Below are positions 46,201 to 56,341 of a DNA stretch of 64,000 nt, one piece after another; within the stretch, counting starts at the first letter, position 1, and each line of letters begins with the position of its first letter. A program made the translations under genes and the position numbers. The DNA is taken from positions 17,483,228 through 17,547,227 of the forward strand of contig NC_069136.1 in the NCBI RefSeq assembly GCF_026914265.1. The letters run 5' to 3'. Source of the DNA: Mya arenaria (lineage: Eukaryota > Mollusca > Bivalvia > Myida > Myidae). The notes below the pieces were generated by a model. It did no database searches. It had not been told where the DNA came from and saw only the letters and a list, made by a program, of their open reading frames with translations.

Positions 46201-46727
46201 TTTAGAACTTGCTTTTTTGAAATTCATTTTTTTGTGTGATATTCTGAAACGGTTAAAACTTATAGTTACTTACCCTGCCAAAGCCAATACCCACAGCTTC
46301 AATAATACTAAAAATTAGTCCATTGGTCATACGCATCTGGCTTTGTTGTTTTAAACAAAATCGGCGCTTGCTTAGTATCTGTGTAAAGCTTTTAGTTAAC
46401 ACTACTTAAATAAAACAACAACACTTGACAAGTCAACATAGTAACGTATTAACGCTTGGTTCTCTATATGAAATATATCAGTATATTTGACTTCAATTCA
46501 ATACATGTATGTGCATGTTATGTCCGCCGCTGAAATGAAAAATGTCTTCTAATTGTTTTGTTAGCCGTCAACAATTTATGTCAATTTTTTGCCTAGAACT
46601 AATGATGATCAATTATACGATACTAGCATCACGGTGCCTTTCATTCTGAACCTCACCCATTTGTTTTCAGGAGAGCGAGGAGCCAAAGGGTCTCCTGGAG
46701 GAGTTGGGATTTACTGTTGGTAGCTAG
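28105..46727 (+). CDS. AP1S: AP-1 complex subunit sigma, with two alternative last exons
   Basis: The small sigma chain of the clathrin adaptor AP-1 acts in sorting at the trans-Golgi network and endosomes. Exons are 28105-28283, 29022-29130 and 29734-29871, then either 39296-39340 or 46671-46727. Junction phases (2, 0, 0) match throughout. The protein is 156 or 160 residues, against about 157 in animals. Family landmarks are [55 protein letters not shown] and the [16 protein letters not shown] helix. The first coding exon begins with ATG directly after a splice acceptor (TGACACACAG), so a 5' noncoding exon lies upstream, not located. Introns 3a/3b are 9.4 and 16.8 kb and full of repeats. Confidence 0.9.
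29022..29130 (+). CDS. AP1S: AP-1 sigma second coding exon
   Basis: Encodes [11 protein letters not shown]...ELLDKYFGS, 36 codons after the split arginine. Acceptor TTTCAG, donor GTAAGT, ending in phase 0. Confidence 0.9.
29588..29705. mobile_element. 118-bp pogo/Tc1-type MITE
   Basis: CAGTTGAAACCCGTTGG at 29588 is mirrored by CAGTCGAAACCCATTGG on the minus strand ending at 29705. It is flanked by TA on both sides (29586-29587 and 29706-29707). Length, CAGT ends and TA duplication fit a pogo/Tigger-type MITE. It ends 28 bp before the third AP-1 sigma coding exon, so it occupies the region of the branch point and pyrimidine tract. Confidence 0.75.
29734..29871 (+). CDS. AP1S: AP-1 sigma third coding exon
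   Basis: Exactly 46 codons, [15 protein letters not shown] through DLLQE, phase 0-0. Residues after LKAI read AAQDLLQE. Acceptor TTGCAG, donor GTAATG. A decayed partial copy of the exon's 3' end lies 130 bp downstream. Confidence 0.9.
30003..30112 (+). pseudogene. Partial tandem duplicate of AP-1 sigma exon 3 end and donor region
   Basis: CTCAAGGGGGTAGCAGCTCA at 30003 and the following bases parallel 29837-29945: both read LK..AAQDLLQ, then a GGGGGTGGCAGA-like intronic stretch. The copy has lost the GAG/GTAATG donor (it reads GGGTTATTG). A shorter third match, AATAGCAGCTCAGGGGTTAT, lies upstream at about 29519. It is not expected to be spliced. Confidence 0.6.
31997..32447. mobile_element. 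TTAA-flanked MITE (family 2, copy A)
   Basis: Termini AGGGGCTGGACACCAGATAA and, inverted, AGGGGCTAATCACCAGGTAA, with TTAA at 31993-31996 and 32448-32451. The 451-bp interior is noncoding and alignable by eye to the copy at 36.6-37.0 kb. It lies in a long AP-1 sigma intron. Confidence 0.7.
33411..33832. mobile_element. TTAA-flanked MITE (family 1, copy B)
   Basis: Left end ATGGACTCGCTCATG after TTAA (33407-33410), right end CATGAGCGAGTCCCA before TAAA. It shares terminal and internal words with the element at 16-326, for example AAAAAAGTGCATTTTA near the right end. It is longer (422 bp) and more diverged. Confidence 0.65.
34800..35130. repeat. Tandem repeat of about 140 bp with a palindromic hormone-response-like site
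   Basis: Two full units and a partial one are recognisable by AAAGCTTTTCTGAGTGATAA (about 34867) and AAAAGCTTGTCTGAGTAAGA (about 35005), followed by GACAATGCCTGGAC/GACATTGCATGGAC. One unit contains AGGTCACAGTGACCT (34983-34997). This looks like a dispersed tandem-repeat element rather than local slippage alone. Confidence 0.55.
36340..36436. repeat. Short tandem repeat GTTATTGGAATGTTATTGTC
   Basis: Four imperfect copies of a 19-24 bp unit in an AP-1 sigma intron. Confidence 0.6.
36551..37000. mobile_element. TTAA-flanked MITE (family 2, copy B)
   Basis: Ends AAGGGACTAGACACCAGATG and, inverted, AAGGAGCTAGACACCATATG. Subterminal blocks shared with copy A in the same order include CATTGAATC, ATATCGCTT, ACTGGGAAA and GAAATACTG. 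The left flank keeps TTAA; the right is TCAA. Confidence 0.65.
37010..39240. other. AP-1 sigma intron, AT-rich, with a degenerate repeat at its right end
   Basis: No ORF of interest. From about 38755 to 39240 the words TTTTAGGAG, AGTTATA and CTGTATCCA/CTGTATACA recur at irregular spacing, suggesting an old decayed tandem array immediately before last exon a. Confidence 0.35.
39296..39340 (+). CDS. AP1S: AP-1 sigma alternative last exon a
   Basis: After acceptor TATTGCAG, 14 codons [14 protein letters not shown] and TGA. This is an acidic, glycine-ending tail of the type found on AP-1 sigma chains. Splicing from 29871 is in phase 0. Confidence 0.8.
   Translation, partial: EETPQGFFEDHGLG
40215..40540 (+). 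mobile_element. tRNA-derived SINE
   Basis: The head contains TAGCTCAGTGGTAGAG (A box, about 40224-40239) and GGTTCAGACC (B box, about 40267-40276), spaced as in a tRNA gene. It is followed by a body of about 260 bp that includes GTGCTTCACACCGTGCACGT. The 3' end at ACTGACTAAATCAACG is estimated. It differs from the SINE at 19.1 kb. Confidence 0.6.
41244..42872 (+). mobile_element. Tandem-repeat element: 5' hairpin, GTCCGT tract, about nine 145-bp units
   Basis: The element starts with a hairpin, TTAGCTCA at 41244-41251 and TGAGCTAA at 41266-41273, followed by GTGTCCGTCGTGGTCGTCCG. Then come about nine imperfect units of about 145 bp, each with AAACTTGGTCAGAATGTT, GGGTCATGTGCGGTCAAAAA and AGGTCACCAGGTCAAA variants. 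The right end reads GGTGAGCCTCCAGGGCCCTC and TTGT. Non-autonomous elements with a core of tandem units of this size are known from bivalves (the 'pearl' type, later linked to Helitron-like elements); this placement is inferred. Confidence 0.65.
43108..43690 (+). mobile_element. Tandem-repeat element: 5' hairpin, GTCCGTCC tract, four 148-bp units
   Basis: TATCCCCC (43108-43115) and GGGGGATA (43132-43139) form a hairpin. GTTGTCCGTCCGTCCGTCCG follows, then four units marked by CAGTAACTAGC (about 43187, 43336, 43482, 43631) at 146-149 bp spacing. The architecture equals that of the neighbouring element at 41.2-42.9 kb, though the unit sequences differ. No ORF. Confidence 0.65.
43691..46670. other. 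AP-1 sigma intron, no feature recognised
   Basis: AT-rich DNA without a domain-bearing ORF. A small local duplication, CAAGCACAAACAAGCCAT twice, occurs at about 43937-43969. Confidence 0.4.
46671..46727 (+). CDS. AP1S: AP-1 sigma alternative last exon b
   Basis: After acceptor TTGTTTTCAG, 18 codons [18 protein letters not shown] and TAG, also phase 0. It resembles exon a in layout (acidic start, E/P, hydrophobic LLEELG) and is similar to the tail of vertebrate sigma-1 chains. A polyadenylation signal follows at 47144. Use as an alternative tail is inferred. Confidence 0.75.
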   Translation, partial: ESEEPKGLLEELGFTVGS

Positions 46728-47143
46728 CCGAGCATCAGGAACGTATAACACCTTGGTGGTAAAAGAAGTACTGATTCCAGGAGGTGGATATTCTCAAGGA
46801 AAACAATTTTCATTACGAAATACTCATTCCATGGCGTGGATATTCTCAACAACAACGAAGTTAATACGGACATTTGTGACAAGTCCGGCGTGATTTGATG
46901 CTTGAAATGTTAATCAATTAAAATAATATAACATTTACATGTATAAAGTATGTGTTCTTGACATTAAAGCAATGTGATTTGACACTTTTGTTCATAGTCT
47001 ACATTATTTTATCGCGCAATAAGTGTTTGTGCGACTGTTATTTATTTTATGTAAATGAGTGTGAATACGATACCGTTCAACAGAATGTCAAAACCATGAT
47101 TTGTTTGTTCACGTATAATTTTATATGCATTTTATGCATTCTC

Positions 47144-47149
47144 AATAAA
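47144..47149 (+). terminator. AATAAA polyadenylation signal, AP-1 sigma exon b
   Basis: AATAAA 417 bp beyond the stop of exon b; an ATTAAA variant is at 46917-46922. Either would give a short 3'UTR. Confidence 0.4.
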
Positions 47150-47365
47150 GGATTATTTTCATACAATATTCACTTGCTTGTCTCTTCTGCCTACCGTTTA
47201 ACAAGACGTTAACGTGAAACTTACTGGTGTTGAGTAAAGTAAACCCATTAATTAAATATAATTTATCATGATTTAATAGTTCGTCTTCGCAATTGATTTC
47301 CGTCACGCTCTTAATTACCTTCTTTTGAATTGATTGAACTCTACGGCTTAATGCTGTTTGCAAAT

Positions 47366-47577
47366 GAACTTGGCATTTCAAGTTTTAAGAGCATTGAATG
47401 ATCGTCGCTTTACTCCGGCAAAATACACCAAATGATGAACTTGACATTTCAAGTGTTAAGAGCATCGCATGATCGTCGCTTTTACTCCGCCAAAATACAC
47501 CAGATGATGAACTTGGCATTTCAAGTGTTAAGAGCTTTGAATGATCGTTGCTTTACTCCGCCAAAATACACCAAATG
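47366..47577. repeat. 72-bp tandem repeat, three copies
   Basis: Units start at 47366, 47437 and 47509, each beginning GAACTTGGCATTTCAAG (or GAACTTGACATTTCAAG) and containing GATCGTCGCTT and AAAATACACCA. The copies differ by a few substitutions and one indel. Confidence 0.85.
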
Positions 47578-47841
47578 GATTCCGAATCAAGGGCAACATC
47601 TATCTTTAGACTGTAAATCGGCTTCACATGCTATTGTCTTCTATATCAACGTGGAACATACTAACAAGGGGTGGGTTCATTCACCAGTAAAGGATACATG
47701 CACAGTTTGCATTGGCTTCTTTTCAACCGGCCAATCAAATCGAAGCCTTCAAGTGCCGAAAACTTGGATCGGGCTTTTGAGAATCTAACCGGATTCCTGC
47801 ACTGCCTCATTGTGGGATATCAGGAGAGCGCAGTCGTCGTC

Positions 47842-48727
47842 CTAAGCCCGCTTGCGCCGTGAGGATGACGGGGGAGGGGTAATGACAGCGTCCTTCAAAC
47901 CAATTATTTGTTCGTTGCATGCAACCTCATCAGGAGCTAGGTCTCCCGCATGCGCTTCACCTGCAAAGACGAATAATGAATATAGCGATTAAGAAGTGGC
48001 AGATACCCCATCTGAGGACATAAGCAAGTAAATTCGAAGACTAAACAATGGAAATGGCTAAGTCAATGAAGTGGAAAAGATGGTTACGGTCACAAGAAGG
48101 TCACATTTTTCATAAAGATGAAGTTGTGCAAGTATGGAAGCTGTAGATAGTACAAAAATGAATGTAAAAATGAAATGTCATTTAAAGAAAGAGGCCCTGA
48201 AAAGTGAAATATATGTTACTTACACTATTGCTGCGTTCAGGACGGTGTCCAATGACAATTTTCATGAATCAGAGCTTTGCCATGATCCACTCCTAGCCTT
48301 TCAGTAAGGCGGTTGAGCCCACCTTCTTCCTTCTATCAAGGCGTGTGCGGCTGTCTCTGAATGACTTCAAACATGCACTTACGAGTTCTGAAATCTTGCC
48401 CATTTGCGATGCCTGATCCTCCCATATCGGGCCCGTATTGTCAGTTCTCCTATAGTTCGTCATCTGCAGGTTCCAGAGGACAGAATCATCTTGCACTGGC
48501 AGAGAGCAAGCAGTGTTCTTGGTACTCCTCCTATTCTTGAAAAAATGAGTAGATGCAGAGCGTGGTGACTGCAAGCTTGGGGGTACAGCAGGGAGATCAT
48601 GAGCATGGTAATGGGCGCCTTTGGTCGATGATGGTTAGGATGATGGTGTAGATGAATGGGTTTTTCCTCTACCCCGGTTCATGATCGTCTTCTTGCTTGT
48701 TGTCTTCGTTTTCTTTGATGCCATGTT
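47842..48727 (-). pseudogene. Broken gag-like or unknown gene, possibly two exons
   Basis: An ATG at about 48725 opens MASKKTKTTSKKTIMNRGRG and continues through a single in-frame TAA to LPVQDDSVLWNL... and an RDSRTRLDRRKKVG segment ending at 48293. The basic, Ser/Pro-rich start and helical remainder recall gag-like first proteins of retroelements, but I cannot name a family. Downstream, an acceptor TTTGCAG precedes a 119-nt stretch (47960-47842) with EAHAGDLAPDEVACNEQ and a basic end SSSRRKRA plus stop; a GTAAGT donor lies at about 48223. In-frame stops between them mark it as decayed. Confidence 0.4.
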
Positions 48728-49073
48728 AAGAGCTCACTGGCTACTGTATGAATGCGGTACTGTAGAGATCGGCGCCGTATTTATGCATAGGTTCACGCGA
48801 TTGTCGGCAACTTGCCGAGCGCGCTGCGCATATACTCAACTCAACTCAACTCATTGTTATTTCCACCATTAACGGTCATATTATGTACAAATAGTTACTA
48901 TGAAGGCATGATATCTATATACATGATATATGTACAAACACTAAATTAGCATATTATATCAACATGCATATTGAGATTGTGTTTGTATCCTTTGCATCAA
49001 AGTTAAGGTATAAGTCTTTTATCGAACACAATTATGCACTATTCACGAGACAGTTATAAATAAATACAATCGA

Positions 49074-52000
49074 TCATCCCAAGAATTGTTTTCGCACTGC
49101 TTGGTAATTCTGTACACTTAGTTCTGCCCCAAGAAGTGCTACGAAAAACATTACGCTATCCATTGACAACAGTTCTTGCGCATGGCCCATGTCCATTTCT
49201 ATGACGTTAGTGATTAGACGCCACCTTTCACGCCCATGTTTGGTGCACCCGTGAATGATGTGTATATCCAAATTGTCAGTAACTGTTTGACATCCATGAC
49301 ATCGTTGTGGCAATTGTGGTGGCCTTTTGCACCACAGTTTTGCAATAAACATTCGAATATGTTTATAACAATTTAAGTCAAATATATCATACACTGTTGC
49401 TCTACTTACACGCGGTTGCAAAATTCTGAATAGACTAAAATCCTCGTCTGACAAAGTTCGTGCAGACCATAATGAGGTATCTTTTAATGAAACAATAGTT
49501 TTAACTGTATGTTTCCATTGACGTCTAGAGGGAATTCGTTCTGGATTAACTAAAGCATTGTTGATAAAGCTTTGAAGCCCATATGTACATAGGATTTTAA
49601 ATATATCAGGAATAAAACCTAAAGAAACATTTCTATCTGTTACAAACTGAAAGTATCGTCGTAAAGTCGTAGAAAAATATTCTTAGTGGTACATTTAGAG
49701 TCTAGACAAAGTATCAAATGTAAGAATAGCAATTTCTTAATGATCACCGATGAATACAATTTCTGAAGCCCAAGCATTGATTCACACATCAGATCTCGTG
49801 CGAAAATGAATCCCTGAATTTTCTTAACCATAAAATGCTGTAAGCGATTAACTGAAGCTATATCGCTTTGTACAATATTATTGCATAATTCACTACAAAA
49901 GAGAACAATTGGCATTATGATTTTAACATAGAGATTAACTGAAACTAATGGATTAAGACCATGTGGATGTACACCTTAAGCAGTCATTGCAAAGAATGCA
50001 TTAGCTTTTTGGCATCTTTCTTCAATTTGTGCTTTGCACTTCATGTTAGAAACTCGTTTCACACCCAGGTGGTTCGCACTATTAGTTTGAGGAATTATAT
50101 GGTCACCATACATTATTGCAACTTTGGGTGGATCTAGTTTCCTTGTAAATACGATTATTTCTGACTTGTTTACATTCATATCTATTCGCCATGACTTACA
50201 GTAGCGATATACAATGTCCATCATTTTCTGAAGATTCAAGGGAGATAACGCCAACAGGGCAATATCATCGGCGTATCCAGGATTGCCGGACTTAGTTGAA
50301 ACAGCAGCCTTTGTTACTGATATCAAGATATCTCAGAAGGTTGTCGACGTAGATTAAATAGTAAAATGTAGATAAGACACCTCCTTGGCGAACTGATTTT
50401 TGTATGTTGATGCTATCTGATGTATCGCCATTAAGCCTAACAGCGCATTTAAGATTGCTATAAGATGCTTAAAGTGTAGGGAGGGCTTTTCCGACAATTC
50501 CAAACTGGCCAAGCTTTAAGAATAGAACATCATGCCACACAGCATCAAACGCAGCCTTCTGATCAAGCATGCCTACGTACACGTTACTGTTTCGTTCTAT
50601 TTGTTGATAAATAGTCTCTTGTAGATAAAACTCGGTTGTAACACAGCTGAGCCCTTACGGAAACCTTCTTGTTGTTCATTGGGAAAGTTTATGTGCTGCG
50701 ATTTTATAACGTCATTGATTCTGTTAAGTATAACCTTTTCAAATAGTTTGCTTAAGCATGGACTGAGGGAGACGGGCCTGAAACTGCCAGGGTCGGTCTT
50801 GTCTTTGCCTTTGTAAATAGGGATAAGAAGGCTGGTGCTCCATTTGTTAGGTGTTCGTTCATTGTATAACACGGAGTTGAAAAGAATAGCTAATGCTCCT
50901 GTCAATACTTCACCACCATGTTTTATGTATTCATTTAAAACGTTATCCATTCCGGAGCTTTTATGAAGTTTCAGGCTTCTCACTGCGCTGGTAATTTCTT
51001 CGTTTGTAACTTCTTTCGTAATTTCTAGTGACATTGCTATATCGTTATCTTCCCTTAAAAATGTTTGTAAATCTTCGTTATGTTTTTCATCCTTATTCGC
51101 GAATTTATCTTCAAACACCCTGGTAAAATATGTTTCAAAACCTCTTATAACGTTCTCATTTGCGTATGTTTTGTTATCAACAGATATTTCGTTACACATT
51201 AATGGTTTTTTACCGCTTTGTTTTCGGAGTAGTTTCCAAAATAATCGGTAGTCTAGCTCTGCAGCCATGTTCAGGTCATCGATAGCTTTGTTTTCAAATT
51301 CGTTTTGTTTACAGCGCTGAACTCGTCTAAATTCCCTTTAAGCGACTTTGTATCCGTAAAATGAATCGTTGATATAGCCTTTCGGTCTACCCTCATTGAT
51401 CCATAATCGGTCTTTGTGTGGGCGGCTTTGACTTCTTCACACCAGTAGGGTTTCGCCCTTTTATTATTTGAAAGAATACTAGATGCACGGTGTAGTGCAT
51501 TAGTTATTAATTCGTTGAGAAAGTCTGGACAGAATTTTGTACTTTCAACTATGAGTATACAGTTCAGTTCATTTCGTAGCATATGTTGATAGCTATGATA
51601 ATTTTCAATTGTACATTTATTCCAAGCAACGTTGACACGTAGTGGTGGATTCGGTTTTCGAATAGGAGTCATACTCAAACTGCAGACTAGTGGCAAGTGG
51701 ACTGATGTCATAATGTTTGCACTGTCTTCAATTATAAAGTTAATACACAAAGTAACGCATGATGATTCAAGCAATATGTGGTCGATTACTTTCCCCGTTG
51801 GCACAAACGTACCGTCATATCTATTTCCACGTACATGTTGTAATGATACCAAGTTATTGTTCATTATTAATTTTGTCAGCAATCTGGACTTGGTGTTAGC
51901 ACTCTTGAACTCATGGTTTCCAATTAGCTGTCCATTGAAATCCCCTACTAGTAAAACGTCCCCAACCTGGGTGTAATAGGCTATTAATGACTGGATTTCA

Positions 52001-52420
52001 CTTAAAACCGACTTATAGTATTCTATGTTGTTACACGATGGCATATACACACAAAACATATATAAGGCAATCTATCATGACATTTAAACTCTATTCCAAG
52101 TATACGATGGTTTTCCTTATAATTTATGGTAACTGATTTATGCTAAACGAGAGTGATTTCTTAAACATAATCGCTGTGCCTGCTTTTCCGCACATAACTG
52201 GACCAAAATTATCTACATTTTCGTCAGTATTAACAAAACAATCGTAATCTGAGTGAATGTTATTGATAAACATTGCAGATCTAGGTAAAAGTTTATGCTC
52301 ATTTATAAGTTAAATATCTACGTTATACTGATCTAACATTTTTGCTAAAGGGTTGGCTGATGACATAACACCCCTACAATTCCAACAAAGAAGATTCAAT
52401 GACATAACACAGATTAAAAT
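49074..52420 (-). pseudogene. LINE ORF2: APE endonuclease, reverse transcriptase, C-terminal Cys/His segment
   Basis: From the 5' side, about 52420-51275 is the endonuclease, with LNLLCWNCRGV, an INEHKLLP segment and VGDFNG. The usual SDH is replaced by SVH, so a catalytic histidine context is altered. From 51268 to about 49976 lies the reverse transcriptase, with IPIYKGKDKTDPGSFRPVSL, QKAAFDAVWHDVL, SVRQGGVLS and the catalytic YADDIALLA. From 49915 to 49074 is the thumb and a C-terminal region with CHGCQTVTD...HIIHGC. Frame changes occur near 52060, 51270, 50600, 50340 and 49975. Confidence 0.8.
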
Positions 52421-52487
52421 AAGTAGGTGCGCAAGCATCGTGAACCTAAACATAATTCAAATTTGACACTTTACATAAATATATAAA

Positions 52488-52492
<5 letters not shown>

Positions 52493-52564
<72 letters not shown>
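52493..52564. repeat. (TA)n microsatellite between LINE ORF1 and ORF2
   Basis: About 36 TA units, uninterrupted, in the spacer between the two LINE reading frames. Confidence 0.95.
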
Positions 52565-52566
<2 letters not shown>

Positions 52567-52599
52567 AAAAACTCAGATCACTATAGTATGACACAATCG

Positions 52600-54172
52600 T
52601 CAGTACGTGTGTCGCTCCTGGTTGTCACTGTAACTGTTATCATGGTTACGCCAAGTATCGTCACGCATGCGTCCTCTGCGGTCACTATATCTATCGGACC
52701 GGTACCAATCGTTACATGCCGATTTAAAGTGATAACTGTCATCTTCGTAGTCACCGTGGCCGTCATAACTGTCATTACGCTGGTATTGGTAACGGGACCG
52801 CGAGCGTATATTTGATGTCCGCTCGCGAATATTGTCTTCTTTGGACTTCCATTTTCTGTAAGAAATGCCGTTAGGCCAGAAATACGCGTCGTCAATAATT
52901 GGTTCAAGATCCTCTGGCACGTTAACTTTCGCCGATGAGCCAAATCGGCCATGGAAGACACGAATGTAGGATACATAAACATCGTTGCCCTTGAAATACG
53001 TGTATAAATCATTATCCGTGGTCCTATGATCAATGTTCCCGATGTAGTACGAGACGTTCTTTCTCCTTCTGGCGGCAGTGAAACCGGTATGTTCACTGGA
53101 CCCTGTTTATCTGACGTTGCGCGCGGACGTTCCAGTGTAGCTGGAGCTGCTGGAGGCTCTGCATTTTCCACTGGTTTATACTGGTCGTTGTTACTACTGC
53201 TTGTTTTGATTGGTTTATTGACCACGTTGCAATAGCTTCCGGCTTCTGATTATTTGATCTAATTGGCCGTAATGCAATTCTTCTCAGTTAATACCGGACT
53301 GTAAGACACATTGTGAGCAGTCACTGATTTGGGGCGCGGGCTTGTTGTAACGTCGGCCGTCTGCTGCATGGGTTGGCTTTTGATAACCTCTGAGTTGGTC
53401 TTTGGTTGCTGCTCGGGTAGTTCGTGGCTACAAGTCTCTTATTTACAGTGGCAATCGCAGACCCCAATCCATCAACATCATTTTGAAGCTTATTTACCTG
53501 CGAATCTGCAGTTGATGCAGGAAATCTCGCTAGCACACTTCTCAATGTCCCATTCAGAACCCTATAACTACTCACTATGTTCGAAACATCAGATTGGATG
53601 GTTTTGAGAAGCGCAGAGTCAGATGATTGCTGCTTAGATATTTTCAGAACTTCAGTACTTAGGATTGTCACTAAGGCGAGGATATCTGGTTTTGTGACTT
53701 CTTGTTGCGTAAGGTCATTATCGATAATGATAGTTTCATGAGAGGCAGTGTTAGCAAATACGTCGTAAACATCCTTGGTGTTCTCTCCGGAGATGTATGC
53801 GTTAAGTACATAGCAGTCTATAGCACACTTCCGTTCTCGTGATGTCTGCGAGGATGTTTTGCGATTTATAAGGCGGGTAGTTCGCGCGCTCTGTCGGCGA
53901 GTACATTCCTATAGCTGTCAATGCGACGATAATTGTTGTTACAACCGTTTAATAGCTGTCTAACATAGTCGTCTTTAGCTAAGCCAGCTAGTTTGCTGTC
54001 CATTTCTTGGAAAACCCGTTGGGGTAGAAACGTCTGGGAGCAGTCTTCATTTTCGGTGATACAGCTATCATCGCCCCATAGCGAATTATTATGGTTCCCA
54101 CTGTTACATCGTTCTTGCTTAATACGTATTAAGCTGCTATTTATCAACGTCTTTGGGTCGGTTTCATCCATG
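52600..54172 (-). pseudogene. LINE ORF1 with RRM-like segment
   Basis: The start MDETDPKTLINSSLIRIK is at about 54172. A helical region follows (53671-53321), then in another frame YYIGNIDHRTTDNDLYTYF and RVFHGRFGSSAKVNVPEDLE, resembling an RNA-recognition-motif-like fold used in many LINE ORF1 proteins. The C-terminus (52920-52600) is rich in R, S, Y and D. At least three frameshifts separate these pieces. Confidence 0.65.
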
Positions 54173-54290
54173 TTATATACAAAATTTTCTCTAAAATGTG
54201 ATAGTGTGACTACACCATAATGTAAAATGTGTATAGAGTGGATGCTAGCTCTAAGGAGGCGTAGTGTTATGGCCATATAAAGTACAATGT

Positions 54291-55010
54291 TGTTTAAAAA
54301 CCCCAGTATACGTGCGTTACAGTGAACTGGAGTTTTGTGAAAATGGTCGTTTGTGCCGTTATTGTGCGCTTCTAAACATTAAGATTTGACAACTGGGCTT
54401 ATCCCTGTAGTTTTCAATGTATTATATAAGTATGGTTGACAGCTGCATGGAGTTGACCTTATGACCTAATAATTCATTTTTTTGTCCAATGGATTTTTGA
54501 TGAAACAATTGGAGCGAGTGGGTGAAATTACATAATGCAATTTTCACATACTGTGTTAAAAAAGAGGCGGGCGCAATCAACCCTACTTGTCCCCATATCA
54601 TTAATAGTCTGAATGGAAATGTTGAACAATTCCAGCCTGCAAGTGTAATTTCAAATACATCTATAAAATGGGTGAACATTTCTACTTTCCCTTGTAAGCA
54701 TGCATGTTTTTGATGGGAGAATCGTTCATATTACTCCCTTAACATTATGTTTACAGACTAACCGAAATATTTGTGAAGATAAAACATCTATTATGTATTA
54801 CTGTTTTCCCCGATAACTCAAATCACCCCTCATAATCTTAATATTAGGTGAGATAATGAGTCATACTTGATATAATGAAGTCCGCTCTTCTGCTCGTGCT
54901 CGGAGGTCTGCTTGGCTCATTATAATATACATCTCTTTTTCCTAAAAGAGCTGCAGCCACTATTTCACATGCGTGCTTTAGTGCCAATTACATCTGTTTA
55001 CAAGATGACA
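54291..55010. other. Intergenic DNA, no feature recognised
   Basis: AT-rich sequence upstream of the LINE 5' end; small ORFs on both strands show no domain. Confidence 0.35.
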
Positions 55011-55019
55011 GTTTTGATG

Positions 55020-55262
55020 GGGGCCAATATCACTTCAAGACAAGACTGTAATTTCCCATCCGATGATTGGCTGACTGTCGCTCTTCAATATATCTCTTAT
55101 ATCCATTATAGAATATATGTTCTTGCAATTTCATTAGAAGCTAGCCACGTAATGATGTTAATGTTAAGATAGGATAAGCGCCTGTTTGACGGGTAATGAA
55201 ATCTCTCCCTGACGTTAATGAGTAGGTACGAGACGTTGAGGAGACATTTCCATCTGTATTCC
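55020..55262 (+). repeat. Segmental duplicate, copy 1 (possible promoter region)
   Basis: This stretch shares, in order, words with 57370-57585, including GGCTGACTGTCGCTCTTC, TAGCCACGTAATGATG and GACGTTAATGAGTAGGTACG followed by AGACGT. A consensus donor GTAAGT follows at about 55301, so the copy may include a short first exon. Plus orientation is inferred from that donor and the exon at 56342. Confidence 0.5.
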
Positions 55263-56341
55263 AGTATCGTTCTGTTGTTGCAATGGGATAATATATAGGT
55301 AAGTCAAAGCTCGTTTACCTTAAAACGGTTAATATTTAAGTGAGGGCAAGTTTCAAAAACATTTGATAGAAATACTGTGAGCAATTTTTTAACCAATTTG
55401 TTATAAGTGATTATTTTTTTTTCTGTATTTTGTTCAATTTTCTTACAAAGTCGCGCTCTGTAGATATGAGTTTTGACAAATATCTGTTTTCTTATATAAA
55501 AGTATATTTTACATCAAGGAATATACTATATCAACATGGAGAGAACTTAATACGGTATGTTTTGTACATATGCTTATAGGGCTTTGTTCGATGTGGCAGC
55601 AACCTGTTTAATCACTTTGAAATAAAGTTCATCGTGATCCGATGGAAACGTTTATGTCGTTTAAGGAATGGTTTAAATGGTATACAGAACGGACACTAAG
55701 GGGACCAGTGATAAAGCTTATGTTTAGTTCTTCCAACAACTTTAAATTCACCACGAGGAGACACGTGGTTAGCTATTCTAAGTTATTTACAAAGAACTAC
55801 TGGGAGTTCTACTGTTGGACATAGATACCGACACAGTTATGTATTGGTCTTATAAATGCTGTCCTGACAGTAATATTTATGCGAAAAGCTAAAGAAACAA
55901 GTTCAGCAGCAATTTTTTTAAACATAAACCTGGTTTAATAGCACTGGGTAAACGCCAAAGACATAGAACATGAAAATGGGAAAAAAATCACAAACAAGAA
56001 ACATGGAAGAACAGCACATAACTCCACAAACAGCACAGTGCATTCATACTATATATAAAAAACTGGGTATGCTTATCAAGGATTGTTAGGTAACGCCTTG
56101 GAACGGACAGTAAAATGTAAGTTTAACCATTGACATTGCACTGATAGTTTACAGCATTAAGTGAGGAATACAAGTCAGTTATAATATTAAAGTGATCATG
56201 AGATATTTAATACTACAATATAGTATTAAATATATACAGTTTAAAATATTACAGTTTAGTGTTTATTCATATTTTAATCTCCATAGAATTAACTGACTCA
56301 TATTATACATGGCTCTCAACGTTGGTCAGTTTTATCTTTAG

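Larger units (their letters stand above)
48835..54290 (-). mobile_element. Near-complete, inactivated CR1/Jockey-group LINE
   Basis: On the minus strand the order is ORF1 (about 54172-52600), a (TA)n spacer, an endonuclease domain, a reverse transcriptase and a cysteine/histidine tail, ending near 48840 in (GAGTT)n. Several frameshifts and stops interrupt both ORFs, so this copy cannot be autonomous. The endonuclease is APE-type, which with the ORF order separates it from site-specific R2-like elements. Target-site duplications were not identified. Confidence 0.85.

Noticed and set aside
46952..47212. 86-codon plus-strand ORF after AP-1 sigma exon b
   Set aside because: Low-complexity hydrophobic sequence in the presumed 3'UTR, containing the AATAAA signal.
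52588..53235. Plus-strand ORFs across 52.6-53.2 kb
   Set aside because: Shadows of the minus-strand LINE ORF1.
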